Counted from the first letter of the stretch, positions 9,708 through 21,600 are shown. The stretch: 64,000 bases of DNA from Aeromonas enteropelogenes (GCF_000819845.1 NZ_CDCG01000046.1:62001-126000), one strand, 5' to 3'. Translations and numbers: made by a program. The notes: generated by a model not told the origin, from the letters alone.

Positions 9708-10982
9708 TTATTCTGATGCGGCTGCCTGGGTCTCGGGATTTTCGTAAATCATCAGGGGCGCAGAATCCCCCTTGATCACGGTCTCGTCGATGACCACCTT
9801 GCTGACCCCTTCCAGAGAAGGCAGGTCATACATGGTATCGAGCAGCACGGCTTCCACGATGGAACGCAGACCACGGGCACCGGTTTTGCGCTCCATCGCC
9901 TTGCGGGCAATGGCGTGGAGTGCATCTTCACGGAACTCGAGTTCGACCCCTTCCAGATCGAACAGGGCTGCGTACTGCTTGGTCAGCGCGTTCTTCGGCT
10001 CTTGCAGAATCTGGATGAGGGCAGCCTCGTCCAGCTCGGTCAGGGTCGCGACCACCGGCAGACGACCGATGAACTCGGGGATCAGACCATATTTGATCAG
10101 ATCTTCCGGTTCCACCTTGGCAAAGGTCTCGCTCAGGGTAGCCTTGGCATCCTTGGATTTGACCTCGGCACCAAAACCGATCCCGGTTCCCTTGACGGAG
10201 CGCTGCTCGATCACCTTGTCCAGACCGGCAAAGGCACCGCCGCAGATGAAGAGGATCTTGGAGGTATCGACCTGCAAGAACTCCTGCTGCGGATGCTTGC
10301 GACCACCCTGGGGCGGCACGGAAGCGATGGTCCCTTCGATCAGCTTGAGCAGGGCCTGCTGTACCCCTTCCCCGGACACGTCGCGGGTAATGGAGGGGTT
10401 GTCTGACTTGCGGGAGATCTTGTCGATCTCGTCGATGTAGACGATACCACGCTGGGCTTTTTCCACATCGTAGTCGCACTTTTGCAGCAGCTTCTGGATG
10501 ATGTTCTCCACGTCCTCACCCACGTAACCGGCTTCGGTCAAGGTGGTGGCATCGGCCATGGTGAAGGGGACATCCAGCAGACGAGCCAGGGTTTCGGCCA
10601 GCAGGGTCTTGCCGCTGCCGGTCGGGCCGATCAGCAGGATGTTGGACTTGCCAAGCTCCACACCACTGTTCTCGCCGCTGTTGCGCAGACGCTTGTAGTG
10701 GTTGTAGACGGCAACGGCCAACACCTTCTTGGCGTACTCCTGCCCGATCACATAGTCATCGAGATGAGCACGGATCTGATGAGGGGTCGGCAGCTCGTTA
10801 CCATCGCGCTTGGGAGAGATCTCGCGGATCTCCTCGCGGATGATGTCGTTGCACAGCTCGACACACTCATCACATATATAGACGGAAGGGCCAGCGATCA
10901 GCTTGCGCACTTCATGCTGGCTTTTGCCGCAAAAAGAGCAGTAGAGCAGCTTATCACCCTCACCCTTGCGTTTCTCTGTCAT
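9708..10982 (-). CDS. clpX: ClpXP protease ATPase subunit ClpX
   Basis: The AAA+ unfoldase that recognises tagged substrates such as SsrA-tagged proteins and feeds them to ClpP. The N-terminal C4 zinc finger (CSFC near residues 15-18 and CDEC near 37-40) is intact. Walker A GPTGSGKT lies near 118-125, Walker [11 protein letters not shown] near 185, and the pore loop GYVGEDV near 150. The ClpP-docking IGF loop is visible as GIGFGAEV near 267. It has the full family length of 424 residues. It lies 65 bp after clpP on the same strand, so clpP-clpX form an operon. Confidence 0.98.
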   Translation of the reverse strand: MTEKRKGEGDKLLYCSFCGKSQHEVRKLIAGPSVYICDECVELCNDIIREEIREISPKRDGNELPTPHQIRAHLDDYVIGQEYAKKVLAVAVYNHYKRLRNSGENSGVELGKSNILLIGPTGSGKTLLAETLARLLDVPFTMADATTLTEAGYVGEDVENIIQKLLQKCDYDVEKAQRGIVYIDEIDKISRKSDNPSITRDVSGEGVQQALLKLIEGTIASVPPQGGRKHPQQEFLQVDTSKILFICGGAFAGLDKVIEQRSVKGTGIGFGAEVKSKDAKATLSETFAKVEPEDLIKYGLIPEFIGRLPVVATLTELDEAALIQILQEPKNALTKQYAALFDLEGVELEFREDALHAIARKAMERKTGARGLRSIVEAVLLDTMYDLPSLEGVSKVVIDETVIKGDSAPLMIYENPETQAAASE

Positions 10983-11047
10983 TCAGCAACCTCGTTTTAT
11001 CAATAGAGGACGGCCTGTTGAGTTTACAACATACCGGAATTCCCTGC

Positions 11048-11671
11048 TCAGCCGCGCTGGCTCAGGACACCGTCAACCAGACCGTAGGCCACCGCCTGCT
11101 CGGCAGACATGAAGTTGTCACGATCGGTGTCACGTTCGATGGTAGCCATGTCCTGACCGGTATGGAAGGCCAGTCGTTCGTTCAGGGTATTCTTGATCTT
11201 CAGGATCTCCTGGGCATGGATCTGAATGTCAGACGCCTGGCCCTGGAAGCCGCCGAGCGGTTGGTGGATCATCACGCGGGCGTTGGGCAGACAGAAGCGT
11301 TTGCCCTTGGCACCACCGGCCAGCAGGAAGGCCCCCATGGAGCAGGCCTGGCCCATGCAGACGGTGCTGACGTCCGGTTTGATGAACTGCATGGTGTCAT
11401 AGATGGACATGCCGGCAGTCACCGAGCCACCCGGAGAGTTGATGTAGATGTAGATATCCTTGTCCGGATTTTCGGACTCAAGGAACAACAACTGCGCCAC
11501 CACCAGATTGGCCATCTGATCTTCGACCTGACCGGTCAGGAAGATCACCCGCTCTTTCAACAGACGGGAGTAAATATCGTAGGAACGTTCACCCTTGGCG
11601 GTCTGTTCGACCACGATGGGCACCAGCGCATTGCTGGGAGAATCGGTCACATCGTTATAGTTCTTGTACAT
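11048..11671 (-). CDS. clpP: ClpXP/ClpAP protease proteolytic subunit ClpP
   Basis: The serine peptidase that forms the 14-subunit barrel for ClpX and ClpA. The catalytic triad is recognisable: Ser in [11 protein letters not shown] (about 111), His in [11 protein letters not shown] (about 136) and a downstream Asp. A short N-terminal propeptide ahead of [10 protein letters not shown] is expected to be processed. Its 207 residues match the E. coli enzyme. It follows tig on the same strand and is transcribed with clpX. Confidence 0.98.
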   Translation of the reverse strand: MYKNYNDVTDSPSNALVPIVVEQTAKGERSYDIYSRLLKERVIFLTGQVEDQMANLVVAQLLFLESENPDKDIYIYINSPGGSVTAGMSIYDTMQFIKPDVSTVCMGQACSMGAFLLAGGAKGKRFCLPNARVMIHQPLGGFQGQASDIQIHAQEILKIKNTLNERLAFHTGQDMATIERDTDRDNFMSAEQAVAYGLVDGVLSQRG

Positions 11672-11692
11672 AAGGCATTGTCCCTAAAATAA

Positions 11693-11722
11693 AATGGCCC
11701 GAGTGGAGATCACACGAGCCAT
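11693..11722 (-). terminator. Imperfect hairpin between tig and clpP
   Basis: ATGGC and GCCAT arms, extended by CG pairs, enclose a long loop and are followed on the minus strand by TTTTATTTTAG. It is a plausible terminator or attenuator of tig. It overlaps the likely clpP promoter, so read-through may matter. Confidence 0.5.
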
Positions 11723-11751
11723 TATACTTAACAGTCTTGACCTTAAGTCAA
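11721..11751 (-). promoter_or_regulatory. Probable sigma-70 promoter of clpP
   Basis: On the minus strand TTGACT and a perfect TATAAT are separated by 19 nt, longer than ideal, in the tig-clpP gap. No clear sigma-32 boxes were seen here. Confidence 0.45.
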
Positions 11752-11757
11752 ATGTTC

Positions 11758-13068
11758 TTAGGCAGCGGCACCAGACTTGTTGATCACTTCGTCAAAGGCA
11801 ACTTCTTTCTCGGTCACTTGCGCTTTGGACAGGATCAGGTCGATGGCTTGATCTTCGATAGCCAGGTTACGAACGCCGTTCAGCATCTGCTCGTTCTTCT
11901 GGTAGTACTCGATCACTTCCTTCGGATCTTCGTAGGCGGTCGCCATGGATTCGATGATGCTGTTGACGCGTGCGTCATCAGCCTTGATCTCGTTGGTGCG
12001 GATCACGTCACCCAGCAGCAGACCTACGCGTACACGACGCTCGGCCTGAGCCTGGAACAGCTCAGCCGGCAGTTCCGGCGCGTTGCCGCCCTGGAAACCA
12101 CCGAAACGCTGCAGAGCTTGTTGACGCAGGGTGTCGATTTCCTGGGCAACGGCAGCTTTCGGCAGATCGATTTGGTTGGCTTCAACCAGACCGTTCAGTA
12201 CCTGCTCTTTCACGCTGTTTTTCAGAGCCTGAGCCAGTTCGCGCTCCATGTTCTTGCGCACTTCGGCTTTCAGCTCTTCAACGTTGCCGCTTTCGATGCC
12301 AAAACGCTTCACGAACTCTTCGGTCAGCTCGGGCAGGATCTGCTCTTCAACCTTGTGCAGCTTGGACGCGAACTTGGCGGCCTTGCCTTTCAGGTTTTCG
12401 GCGTGGTAATCAGCCGGGAAGGTCACGTCGATGGTGAACTCGTCGCCCGCTTTCTTGCCCATGATGGCGTCTTCGAAGCCAGGGATCATACGACCGGCGC
12501 CCAGTACCAGGTTGAAGCCTTCGGCCTTGCCGCCGTCGAACTCTTCACCGTCGATAGAGCCCACGAAGTCCATGGTGACACGCATGCCGTTGGCGGCAGC
12601 GGCATCAACGTCGGACCAGGTAGCGTGCTGCTTGCGCAGGGTATCGATCATGTTGGCCAGATCTTCATCCTTCACGGAGGCAACCGGCTTCTCTACCTTG
12701 ATGGACTCGAGGCCTGCAACTTCAAACTCCGGGTACACTTCGAAAGTGGCGGTGAACTCGAAATCCTGACCTTCTTTGATCTCTTTCGGATCCATGGTCG
12801 GGGCACCGGCCGGGCTCAGTTTGTTCTCGATGATGGCCTTGATGAAGTTGCTCTGCATCATTTCATCGGCAACGCGGGCGTTGGCCATGGCGCCGAACAT
12901 CTTCTTGATGATGGCAACCGGAGCCTTGCCAGGACGGAAACCGTCGATGCGACGGGTTTTGGCCAGGCCATTCAATTCTTTGCGCACGGCGGCGTCAACG
13001 GTAGCGGCCGGTACGGTGATGGTAAGACGGCGTTCCAGACCCTGGGTTGTCTCTACAGAAACTTGCAT
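11758..13068 (-). CDS. tig: Trigger factor (ribosome-associated chaperone)
   Basis: A ribosome-bound chaperone and peptidyl-prolyl isomerase that meets nascent chains at the exit tunnel. The N-terminal domain carries the ribosome-docking signature GFRPGKAP (about residues 43-50). A FKBP-like PPIase domain (about 150-240; [15 protein letters not shown] and [12 protein letters not shown]) and a helical C-terminal domain follow. Its 436 residues are the normal length. It is first in the tig-clpP-clpX-lon-hupB-ppiD series. A TATAAT box at 13190-13195 on the minus strand, about 120 nt upstream, is a candidate -10 element with a poor -35. Confidence 0.97.
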   Translation of the reverse strand: MQVSVETTQGLERRLTITVPAATVDAAVRKELNGLAKTRRIDGFRPGKAPVAIIKKMFGAMANARVADEMMQSNFIKAIIENKLSPAGAPTMDPKEIKEGQDFEFTATFEVYPEFEVAGLESIKVEKPVASVKDEDLANMIDTLRKQHATWSDVDAAAANGMRVTMDFVGSIDGEEFDGGKAEGFNLVLGAGRMIPGFEDAIMGKKAGDEFTIDVTFPADYHAENLKGKAAKFASKLHKVEEQILPELTEEFVKRFGIESGNVEELKAEVRKNMERELAQALKNSVKEQVLNGLVEANQIDLPKAAVAQEIDTLRQQALQRFGGFQGGNAPELPAELFQAQAERRVRVGLLLGDVIRTNEIKADDARVNSIIESMATAYEDPKEVIEYYQKNEQMLNGVRNLAIEDQAIDLILSKAQVTEKEVAFDEVINKSGAAA

Positions 13069-13519
13069 TCTTCTACCTCGTTCAACTCAGCACTGTGTGC
13101 TGACCCTTTATTGCCCCTGGGCAAAGCCCGGAGTCTTCCTGTTTATAAAGACAACGATATGTCTTTGTGATGAGAAAATATGACGCGGCATTATAGCGGC
13201 GCACTTTGGTCGAGTCGAGCCACACATCCCCCGGATTGGGCTGAGTGCAAGCACAATTCGTGCAAAACTGCCCTTTATATGGGGAGACGCTGGCCCGACT
13301 TCAACCGGCAAGGCGCAATAATTTTGCGTTTGCTCACCTTTTTTCATTCGAATGCCGATTTGTTGCTCATTTTCCAAGAAATAGAAGACCGCCAACCGAT
13401 GATTGTCACGGTCACGACCCGGATTGTCCGGTCAAATAAGGGTGAAACCAATCAATGATTGCGTCCCCTGCCCTCCCTCGCTATGGTGGCTGCCAAATCG
13501 ATGTATCTGGAGTTACCAC
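13069..13519. other. 451-bp divergent intergenic region, tig / yccF
   Basis: The region holds the tig upstream region (candidate -10 TATAAT at 13190-13195, minus strand) and the yccF leader. No tRNA or small RNA with a terminator was found. Open frames here are short and lack ribosome sites. Confidence 0.4.
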
Positions 13520-13954
13520 ATGGCCTTTTTCCGCTTCTTGTTCAATCTGCTCTGGTTTGTACTGGGGGGCATCTTTATGGGACTGGCCTGGTGGCTGGCC
13601 GGATTGCTCTGTTTCGTGTCCCTCATCGGTATCCCCTGGGGACGCGCCTGTTTCGTCATCGGCACCTTCACCTTCTTCCCGTTTGGCAAGCAGGCGGTCA
13701 ACCGCAAGACCATGACGGGACTAAGTGACATCGGTACCGGGACCATGGGCCTGATTGGCAACATCCTCTGGTTCGTGCTGATCGGTGTCTGGTTGGCCAT
13801 CGGCCACATCGCCTCGGCGCTGGCCTGTTTCGTCACCATCATCGGCATCCCGTTCGGGATCCAGCACCTCAAGCTGGCCCTGATCAGCCTGGCCCCCATC
13901 GGCCAGATGATAGTGACCAACCAGGAGGCCGAATCGGGCCGTTATATCCGCTGA
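13520..13954 (+). CDS. yccF: YccF-family inner-membrane protein
   Basis: A small integral membrane protein of the YccF (DUF307) family, function unknown. The chosen ATG begins [17 protein letters not shown], which matches YccF N-termini, and is preceded by GGAG 8 nt upstream. The open frame runs 39 codons further, but that part is unlike the family. Two copies of the YccF domain are visible, each a hydrophobic helix ending near an IGIPWG/IGIPFG motif (about residues 40 and 112). Length is 144 residues. A strong terminator follows, so it is probably monocistronic. Confidence 0.88.
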   Translation: MAFFRFLFNLLWFVLGGIFMGLAWWLAGLLCFVSLIGIPWGRACFVIGTFTFFPFGKQAVNRKTMTGLSDIGTGTMGLIGNILWFVLIGVWLAIGHIASALACFVTIIGIPFGIQHLKLALISLAPIGQMIVTNQEAESGRYIR

Positions 13955-13994
13955 AGCTGGTAAAAAGCGGGAGCAGGCGATGCCTGCCAGCGAA

Positions 13995-14024
13995 AAAAAG
14001 GGCAGACTAGGGTCTGCCCTTTTT
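13995..14024 (+). terminator. Terminator of yccF
   Basis: A long stem AAAAAGGGCAGAC / GTCTGCCCTTTTT with a 4-nt loop lies between yccF and yfbR. Confidence 0.85.
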
Positions 14025-14048
14025 CATTGTCCGTTGCCGAGGCTCATC

Positions 14049-14639
14049 ATGTTACCCAGCCATTTTTTCGCCAATCTCGCCCGCATGAAGCTCATCTACC
14101 GCTGGCCATTGATGCGCAATATCCAGTCCGAAAACATCGCCGAGCACAGCCTGCAGGTGGCCATGGTGGCCCACGCCCTGGGGCTCATCAAAAACCGCCT
14201 GTTTGGCGGCCAAGTGGATGCGGATCGCGCCGCCGTGATGGCGCTCTATCACGATAGCAGCGAGGTGTTGACCGGTGATCTGCCCACCCCGGTCAAATAT
14301 TTCAATCCCGAGATCGCCCGCGAATACAAGAAGATAGAACTGGCCGCCGAACAGCGCCTGCTCGCCATGCTGCCCCCGGAACTGGTGGAGGATTTTCGCC
14401 CCCTGCTGGACTCGGGTGCCCAGGACGGCGAACTGGCCAGACTGGTGAAAGATGCCGATACCCTCTGCGCCTATACCAAGTGTCTGGAGGAGATCAACGC
14501 TGGCAACCGGGAGTTCGAGCCGGCCAGAAAACGCCTCGAGGCCATGCTGGAGGCGCGGATGAGCGAGGAGATGCGCTACTTTATCGACACCTTCGTGGCC
14601 AGCTTTTCCCTGCCGCTCGATGAGCTGAACGCCCACTGA
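14049..14639 (+). CDS. yfbR: 5'-deoxynucleotidase YfbR (HD domain)
   Basis: An HD-domain metal-dependent phosphohydrolase that dephosphorylates deoxyribonucleoside 5'-monophosphates. The metal ligands are present: His in [11 protein letters not shown] (about 29-33), the HD pair in YHDSSE (about 68-69) and Asp in KDADTLCAY (about 137). The substrate-recognition segment RWPLMRN (about 18-24) matches E. coli. The ATG at 14049 follows GAGG and gives [10 protein letters not shown], aligning with the E. coli start. An upstream in-frame ATG at 13980 would put the start inside the preceding terminator and is rejected. Length is 196 residues. Confidence 0.93.
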   Translation: MLPSHFFANLARMKLIYRWPLMRNIQSENIAEHSLQVAMVAHALGLIKNRLFGGQVDADRAAVMALYHDSSEVLTGDLPTPVKYFNPEIAREYKKIELAAEQRLLAMLPPELVEDFRPLLDSGAQDGELARLVKDADTLCAYTKCLEEINAGNREFEPARKRLEAMLEARMSEEMRYFIDTFVASFSLPLDELNAH

Positions 14640-14661
14640 GCATCAAACACCCCGATAGACA

Positions 14662-14700
14662 AAGGGCCCGCCGGTTTGCACCAGCGGGCCCTTCTCTTTT
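14662..14700. terminator. Bidirectional terminator, yfbR / lolE
   Basis: A perfect 10-bp stem AAGGGCCCGC / GCGGGCCCTT with a 12-nt loop and a CTCTTTT tail on the plus strand, lying between convergent yfbR and lolE. Confidence 0.75.
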
Positions 14701-14725
14701 CACTTTCGCTTACACAGGCTGGGGA

Positions 14726-15967
14726 TCAGTGGCCCAGCTCGCGGGACGGCACCAGTCCGCTCGCCCGCCAGGCGGGATAGAGGGTCGCTACCAGGCTCAT
14801 CAGGATGGCGGCACTGGTCACGATCACCAGATCCTGCATATGCAGCTCGGTGGGCAGGAAGTCGATGAAGTAGATGTCGGGGTTGAGGAAACGATGACCG
14901 ATCACGCTCTCGATGACCCTCATGATCTGGGTCAGCTTGCTGGAGAGCAGGCCGCCAAGCAGTGCCCCCAGCAAGGCCCCCGCCACCCCATTGACCATGC
15001 CCTGAATCACGAAGGTGAGCCGGATCTGACCGGGACTTGCCCCCATGGTCTTCAGGATGGCGATTTCGCTGCGCTTCTCGTTCACCGCCATCACCAGGGT
15101 GGAGACGATATTGAAGCAGGCCACTGCCACTACCATCAGCATCACCACATACATGACGGTGCGCACCATCTGGATGTCCTGATAGAGGTAACCCTGGCTG
15201 TTCATCCAGCTGCGAATGTAGACGTGGTAGGGGAACTGCTGGGCTGCAGCCACCGTGATGGACTGCGCCTTGAGCACGTCGCTCACCCGCAGGCTGAACC
15301 CCTCCACACCGCTCCCCATGCCGGTGATGGCCTGGGCATCTGCCAGATGCATGAAACCGAGCAGGCCATCGAGCTGGCCGCCGATTTCGAGCAGTCCCAC
15401 CACCGTCAGGGCTTCCCTTCTGGGATTCTTGATGCCCGCATCATCCCCGCCCTGGGGCAACAGCAGGGCAACCGAGTCACCAATGTTAACTCCCAGCTTG
15501 TCGGCGATGGTCTTGCCGAGAATGACCCCTCGCTCGCCGGGCTGCAGATCGCGAAGGCCTCGTCCCGTCATGTATTTGCCCGCATCCGACAAATTGGCCT
15601 CAAGCTCCGGCAGCACGGCGCGCAGTTGCACCCCTTTAAGGGCTGTGCCGTGCTCCAACAGGCCGTTAAGGCGGATCACCGGTGCCGCAGCCTCGACGCC
15701 TGGCTGAGCCAGCAGGTAATCGCGCAGACGGGGCCAGTCCGGCAGCGGCCGTTCGACGGCATCCAGCTCCCCTTGCGGCACCACGGAAAGCACCCGGTTC
15801 TTGAGCTCGCGCTCGAAACCGTTCATGGCGGAAAGCCCCAGGATCAGCGCCATTACCCCTAGGGCGATACCGATGAGAGACGAGGCCGAAATAAAGGCGA
15901 TAAACCCGTTGCGACGACGGGAGCGACTGTAGCGCAGGCCCAGAAAGAGGGGCAGCGGTTTGAACAT
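14726..15967 (-). CDS. lolE: Lipoprotein-releasing ABC transporter permease LolE
   Basis: An inner-membrane subunit of the LolCDE complex, which extracts outer-membrane lipoproteins and passes them to LolA. It has one N-terminal membrane helix (about 21-45), a large periplasmic domain (about 46-265) and three C-terminal helices around an FtsX-like domain (about 270-405; [18 protein letters not shown] and the coupling motif [11 protein letters not shown]). Assignment as LolE rather than LolC rests on its place after lolD and on the [20 protein letters not shown] segment. It begins at 15967 and shares one base with the lolD stop, so the two are translationally coupled. Confidence 0.9.
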   Translation of the reverse strand: MFKPLPLFLGLRYSRSRRRNGFIAFISASSLIGIALGVMALILGLSAMNGFERELKNRVLSVVPQGELDAVERPLPDWPRLRDYLLAQPGVEAAAPVIRLNGLLEHGTALKGVQLRAVLPELEANLSDAGKYMTGRGLRDLQPGERGVILGKTIADKLGVNIGDSVALLLPQGGDDAGIKNPRREALTVVGLLEIGGQLDGLLGFMHLADAQAITGMGSGVEGFSLRVSDVLKAQSITVAAAQQFPYHVYIRSWMNSQGYLYQDIQMVRTVMYVVMLMVVAVACFNIVSTLVMAVNEKRSEIAILKTMGASPGQIRLTFVIQGMVNGVAGALLGALLGGLLSSKLTQIMRVIESVIGHRFLNPDIYFIDFLPTELHMQDLVIVTSAAILMSLVATLYPAWRASGLVPSRELGH

Positions 15968-16665
15968 CAGGCAACCTCCGCCATCACGCCGCTCACCAGG
16001 GTCACCCGGCGATGGAGTTTGGCCGCCAGGCTCAAATCGTGGGTCACCACCACAAACGCGGTGCCAAGCTCGCGGTTGAGTTCGCAGAGCAACTCATAAA
16101 CGGCGGTGGCACTGGCGTGATCCAGGTTGCCGGTGGGCTCGTCCGCCAACACCAGGCTCGGCTCGTTGACCAGGGCGCGGGCGATGGCCACCCGCTGGCG
16201 CTCGCCGCCGGAGAGCTCGGAGGGGCGATGGTGCAGGCGGTGGGAGAGCCCCACCCGACCCAGCATGCGGGTCGCTTTTTCGGTGGCCACCGCCACCGAT
16301 TCGCCGGCGATGAGCAGTGGCATGGCGGCATTTTCCAGCGCGCTGAATTCGGAGAGCAGGTGGTGGAACTGATAGACGAACCCCAACTCGCGGTTGCGAA
16401 ATCTCGCCTGGGTACGGCTGTCCCAGCGGTGGATATCCTCCCCCTTGAACAACACGGCACCGCTGGAGGGATTGTCGAGCGCGCCCATCAGATGCAGCAA
16501 GGTGGTCTTGCCCGACCCCGAGCTGCCCACCACCGCCAGCATCTCGCCGGGGGCAACACAGAGATCAATCCCCTTGAGAACCTGGGTCTCCAGCTCGCCC
16601 TCTTTATAGACATGGTTGAGGGCCTGGCAACGCAGCAGAGGCTCACAGGACAGGGCTTCATTCAT
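15967..16665 (-). CDS. lolD: Lipoprotein-releasing ABC transporter ATPase LolD
   Basis: The ATP-binding subunit powering LolCDE. It has Walker [10 protein letters not shown], signature [10 protein letters not shown], Walker [13 protein letters not shown] and the switch His in VVTHDLS. The chosen ATG gives [16 protein letters not shown] and 232 residues, matching the usual length, with GGAG 9 nt upstream. An in-frame ATG at 16728, which overlaps the lolC end by 8 bp and also has a GAGG site, would add 21 unconserved residues; this start cannot be excluded. It sits between lolC and lolE. Confidence 0.94.
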   Translation of the reverse strand: MNEALSCEPLLRCQALNHVYKEGELETQVLKGIDLCVAPGEMLAVVGSSGSGKTTLLHLMGALDNPSSGAVLFKGEDIHRWDSRTQARFRNRELGFVYQFHHLLSEFSALENAAMPLLIAGESVAVATEKATRMLGRVGLSHRLHHRPSELSGGERQRVAIARALVNEPSLVLADEPTGNLDHASATAVYELLCELNRELGTAFVVVTHDLSLAAKLHRRVTLVSGVMAEVA

Positions 16666-16720
16666 AAACGGGGCTCCACTTACACCAGTGACCACACCGG
16701 CAATAACAACAGAAGATGAA

Positions 16721-17956
16721 TCATTCATAACGCAGCGCCTCGGCCGGCTTCACTCTGGCCGCACGGGCTGCAGGATAGAGGGTGGCGCTGAAACTGAGCA
16801 GTACAGCCCCAAGCAAAATGGTGATGACCTGGGCAGGCTCCACGATCACCGGCAGGCCACTGCCGCCCGCCGCCATATAGAGGTTGAGCCCGAGGGCATT
16901 GAGCAGCGGGTTGAGTCCTAGGGTCAGGGCCAATCCAGCCAGCGCGCCGAACAGGGCGCCGATCACCCCGCTGGAGGCGCCAAGCACCATGAAGATCTTG
17001 ACTATCCCTGCCTCACTCATGCCCATGGTGCGCAAAATGGCTACCTCCCCTTCCTTGTCGGTGACCACCATCACCAGGGCGGAGAGGATGTTGAAGGTGG
17101 CGACCGCGATGATCAGCACCAGCATCAGCCCCATCATCCGTTTTTCCATAGCGACTGCCTGGAACAGCTCGCCTCGCTCACGGCGCCAATCCTGCCACTG
17201 CAGACCGTCGGGCAGCGGGGTCTTGATCACCTGATCGGCGGCGAAAGGATCATCGAGCCAAAGGCGAATGCCACCGACCGTTTCTGTCGGCAGCCGCAGC
17301 AGGCGCTGGGCATCCCCCAGCGCGATCAGAGCGATCTGGTTGTCCACGTCGGCCCCGACCCCGAAGATCCCGGAGACGGTGAAGAGGCGTTGGGCCGGGA
17401 CACGACCGAACGGGGTGAAGCGGGTTCCCTCGGTCAGGATCAGGCGAACCTGGTCCCCTATGGAGACGTTGAGGCGACGAGCCACCCCCTGCCCCAGCAC
17501 GATCCGGTATTGACCGGCCTGCAGGGTATCGAGGCGCCCCCCCAGCATCTGGCTGTGGAGGATATCCCCCTTGGGCCAGCGGGCGGGATCGATCCCCTGC
17601 ACGCTCACCCCGGTCAACTGGCCGGGGCTTTGCAGCATCCCCTCGCTGTCGAGCATGGGGGCCGTGGCCACCACATGGGGCAGCTTGGCGAGATCCGGTA
17701 GGCCCTGGGGCGCTGCATCGATGCGGCCGGCCTGATTGGTCACCACCACGTGAGGGATCACCCCGAGGATGCGCCCCTTGAGCTGGCCTTCGAAACCGTT
17801 CATCACCGAAATAACCACCATCAGAGCCGCGACTCCGATGGCGATGCCAAAGGTGGAAAACAGGGAGATAAATGAGACGAAGCGGTTGCTGCGCTTCGAG
17901 CCTGCATAACGCAGGCCGATGGCCAGCGAAAGGGGCTGAAAAAGTCCGGTCTTCAA
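16721..17956 (-). CDS. lolC: Lipoprotein-releasing ABC transporter permease LolC
   Basis: The partner permease of LolE in LolCDE; in E. coli LolC recruits LolA through a periplasmic hook. It has the same architecture: a first helix (about residues 25-50, after [13 protein letters not shown]), a periplasmic domain and three C-terminal helices with VALRTMGMS-type coupling ([14 protein letters not shown]). The start is uncertain. The frame stays open to 18058, but homologues begin just before [12 protein letters not shown], and the nearest usable codon is the TTG at 17956. The extra 34 codons are low-complexity and unlike the family. First gene of lolC-lolD-lolE, divergent from the PilZ-like gene. 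Confidence 0.9.
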   Translation of the reverse strand: MKTGLFQPLSLAIGLRYAGSKRSNRFVSFISLFSTFGIAIGVAALMVVISVMNGFEGQLKGRILGVIPHVVVTNQAGRIDAAPQGLPDLAKLPHVVATAPMLDSEGMLQSPGQLTGVSVQGIDPARWPKGDILHSQMLGGRLDTLQAGQYRIVLGQGVARRLNVSIGDQVRLILTEGTRFTPFGRVPAQRLFTVSGIFGVGADVDNQIALIALGDAQRLLRLPTETVGGIRLWLDDPFAADQVIKTPLPDGLQWQDWRRERGELFQAVAMEKRMMGLMLVLIIAVATFNILSALVMVVTDKEGEVAILRTMGMSEAGIVKIFMVLGASSGVIGALFGALAGLALTLGLNPLLNALGLNLYMAAGGSGLPVIVEPAQVITILLGAVLLSFSATLYPAARAARVKPAEALRYE

Positions 17957-18032
17957 GGATATGTACGTTGCCAACAAAATAAGATACCGGATAATAAAGG
18001 GAAACCGTCTATGACAACAAGGGATAGCCTCC

Positions 18033-18608
18033 ATGCAGGAACAGTTCTTCAGCGTCACTCATGCCACGCCGGTCAATGTGATCCCCATGCCGGCCGACTT
18101 TCAGCTGCCTTCACTGGAGGAGCTGGACGCTGAGCTGCCGGAGCCCTTTCGGATCGCCTCGGCCATTACCTCCATCGATCTGGTGACCACCCGCTTGCTG
18201 CGCAACCAGAATGATTCGATGCACGACCTCCTCGAGATCGTCAATCAGCAATCCCGCAAGATCGACATGATCATGAGCTATGTGCTCTCCTTGCAGGATC
18301 ATCCCGAGCAGCGCTTCCACACCTTGCGTTTCGGTGCCGGTCAGCTTACCTATCTGCATCCCTATCACGGCCATGGCGATGTCCCTCAGCCGCACCAGAT
18401 AGTGCGCCTCAAGATCTTCTTGCGCGACGAGGCGGCCGCCATCTACTGCTATGGCCAGGTCAAGCAGGTCGAGGGTGGCGAGCACGGCAACCATGTGGTG
18501 CTCGACTATGTGCGGATCCGTGAAGATGACCGTGAACTGCTGGTACGCGCCAGCCTGCATGTGCAATCAAAACAACTCAAGCTGCGCGCCCAGGAGCGTC
18601 AGCGTTAA
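18033..18608 (+). CDS. PilZ-like domain protein (putative c-di-GMP receptor)
   Basis: A 191-residue cytoplasmic protein encoded next to mfd and lolCDE, a position where PilZ-domain proteins occur in Shewanella and Vibrio relatives. The N-terminal half is acidic and predicted helical, with a possible coiled coil (about 55-90). The C-terminal half is beta-rich (LRFGAGQLTYL, IVRLKIFLRD, YCYGQVKQVE, HVVLDYVRI), resembling a PilZ barrel. The canonical c-di-GMP ligands RxxxR and (D/N)xSxxG are not evident, so it may be a degenerate PilZ that does not bind the nucleotide. Function unknown. Confidence 0.6.
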   Translation: MQEQFFSVTHATPVNVIPMPADFQLPSLEELDAELPEPFRIASAITSIDLVTTRLLRNQNDSMHDLLEIVNQQSRKIDMIMSYVLSLQDHPEQRFHTLRFGAGQLTYLHPYHGHGDVPQPHQIVRLKIFLRDEAAAIYCYGQVKQVEGGEHGNHVVLDYVRIREDDRELLVRASLHVQSKQLKLRAQERQR

Positions 18609-18655
18609 CCACAACGAACGTCAGCGCTAACAACCGCCAACGTTAAAAGAATCGA

Positions 18656-21600
18656 ATGATGCCAATGACTCTCCCCGCCTTGCCCGCCAAAGCGGGCCAA
18701 AAAATCACGCTTGGCCAGCTGGTCGGCAGCAGCCTCTCGCTGTTCGCCGCCCGCCTCACGGGGGCGGCAGACCGTCCCGTCCTGCTGGTCACCGCCGATA
18801 CCCCGAGTGCCCTGCGCCTCGAACAGGAACTGCAATACCTGCTGGCAGATGAGGGATGTCCCGTGCTGCTGTTTCCCGACTGGGAAACCCTGCCCTACGA
18901 CACCTTCTCTCCCCATCAGGACATCATCTCCCAGCGCCTCGAGACCCTCTACAAGCTGCCGCAGATGAGCAAGGGGGTGCTGATCGTGCCCATCTCGACC
19001 CTGATGCTGCGCTGCGCCCCTCGCGCCTATCTCGACAAGTACAGCCTGATGGTGAAAAGCGGCCAGCGCCTCAACCTGCAGCAACTGCGCGGACGTCTTG
19101 CCGAGGCGGGCTACGTGGCGGTGGATCAGGTGCTGGAACACGGCGAGTTTGCCGCCCGCGGCTCCTTGCTCGATCTCTTCCCCATGGGCAGCAACACCCC
19201 CTATCGCATCGACTTTTTCGATGACGAAGTGGACTCCATCCGCCCGTTTGATCCCGAGACCCAGCGCTCCAGCGAGCCGGTCAAATCGGTCAGCCTGTTG
19301 CCGGCCCGGGAGTTCCCCACCGACGAGAGCGCCATCGAGCTCTTTCGCGGCCACTATCGCGAACAGTTCGAGATCTCCCGCGCCGAGGGCTCCGTCTATC
19401 AGGAGGTGAGCAAAGGACGCTGGCCCGCCGGCATCGAATACTATCTGCCGCTCTTTTTCCAGGAAACCGCCAGCCTGTTCGATTACCTGCCACAGAGCAC
19501 CTTGCTGCTCACCGTGGGGGATATTTACCCCGCCGCCCAGCGCTTCTGGAACGACATCGGCCAGCGTTATGAGGAGCGGCGCTGGGACAACACCCGGCCC
19601 CTGTTGCCCCCCCAGCAGATCTATCTGCCGGTGGAGCAGCTGTTCGCCGAGCTGGGGCAATATGGCGCGGTGCGGCTGCAGGAGGCCGCCACCGGCGGCG
19701 AAGCCGGCCAGCGGGATCTGCCCATCGCCCCCCTGCCCGACCTGCAACTCGATCACAGCAAGGAGCAGCCCCTGCTGGCGCTCAGCCAGTTCCTGCAAGG
19801 GTTTGCCGGGCGCACCCTGTTTGCGGTGGAGTCCGAGGGACGGCGTGAGGTGCTGGGGGACTTGCTGGCCCGCATCGCGCTGCAGCCCAAGGAGTTCGAC
19901 TCGCTCGATGCCTTCATCACCAGCAAGGCCCGCCACGGCCTGCTGGTGGCACCGCTCGAGCGCGGCTTCTTGCTGCGAGAGCCGGGGCAAGAGGAGCTGG
20001 CCCTTATCACCGAGAGCGAGCTGCTGGGCGGCAAGATCCGCAGCAAACGGCAACGGGAAAAGAGCAAGAACTTAAGCTCCGATGCGGTGATCCGAAACCT
20101 GGGTGAGCTGACCCAGGGCCAACCGGTGGTGCATCTTGATCACGGTGTCGGCCGCTATCTGGGGCTGGAAACCATCGATGCCGGCGGTCTGCCCACCGAG
20201 TTTTTGACCCTGGAATACGCCGGCGGCGACAAGCTGTTCGTGCCGGTCACCAGCCTGCACCTTATCAGCCGTTATACCGGATCGGATAACCCACCCAGCC
20301 ATAAATTGGGTGGCGAGGCCTGGAGCAAGGCGCGGCGCAAGGCAGCCGAAAAAGTACGTGACGTCGCCGCCGAACTACTCGACGTCTATGCCCATCGCGC
20401 CGCGCGCGCCGGTTTTGCCTTCAAGCACGACAAGGAGGCCTACCGCCAGTTTGCCGCCGGCTTCCCGTTCGAGGAGACCGACGATCAGCTCAATGCCATC
20501 AATGCGGTGCTTGGCGACATGTGCCAGGCCAAGAGCATGGACCGACTGGTGTGCGGCGATGTGGGCTTTGGCAAGACCGAGGTGGCGATGCGGGCCGCCT
20601 TTGTCGCCGTGCACGGTGGCAAGCAGGTGGCGGTGCTGGTGCCCACCACCCTCCTGGCCCAGCAGCACTACGACAACTTCCGCGATCGCTTCGCCAACTG
20701 GCCGGTGCGGGTCGAGGTGCTGAGCCGCTTTCGCTCCGCCAAGGAGCAAAACGCCGTCATGAAGGAGCTGGCCGAGGGCAAGGTGGACATCATCATCGGC
20801 ACTCACAAGCTCTTGGGCTCCGATCTCACCTTCAAGGATCTGGGGCTGCTTATCGTCGACGAGGAGCACAGATTCGGGGTACGCCAGAAGGAGAAGATCA
20901 AGGCGCTGCGCGCGGACGTGGATATCCTGACCCTCACCGCCACCCCCATTCCGCGCACCCTCAACATGGCCATGTCCGGCATGCGGGATCTCTCCATCAT
21001 CGCCACCCCGCCCGCCAAGCGCCTCGCCATCAAGACCTTCGTGCGCCAGCACGAGCCGACGGTGGTGCGCGAAGCGGTACTGCGGGAACTCAAACGCGGC
21101 GGTCAGGTCTACTACCTGCACAACGACGTGGAGAGCATCGAGAAGTGCGCGGCGGATCTTGCCGAGCTGGTGCCGGAGGCGCGCATCGGCATCGCCCACG
21201 GCCAGATGCGCGAGCGCGAGCTCGAGCGGATCATGTCGGATTTCTACCACCAGCGCTTCAACCTGCTGGTGTGTACCACCATTATCGAGACCGGCATCGA
21301 CGTACCGAGCGCCAACACCATCATCATGGACAGAGCCGACCATCTGGGGCTTGCCCAGTTGCACCAGCTGCGCGGCCGGGTCGGGCGTTCCCACCACCAG
21401 GCTTATGCCTATCTGCTCACCCCTCATCCCAAGCTGATGACCAAGGATGCGGCCAAGCGGCTCGAAGCCATCGCGTCTCTTGAAGATCTCGGCGCCGGCT
21501 TTGCCCTGGCCACCCACGATCTGGAGATCCGCGGCGCAGGCGAGCTCTTGGGGGACGATCAGAGCGGCCAGATCGAATCGGTGGGCTTTACCCTCTATAT

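Noticed and set aside
18605-20053. A 482-codon minus-strand frame within mfd
   Set aside because: It is a shadow of mfd, whose domain structure is unbroken over the plus-strand frame.
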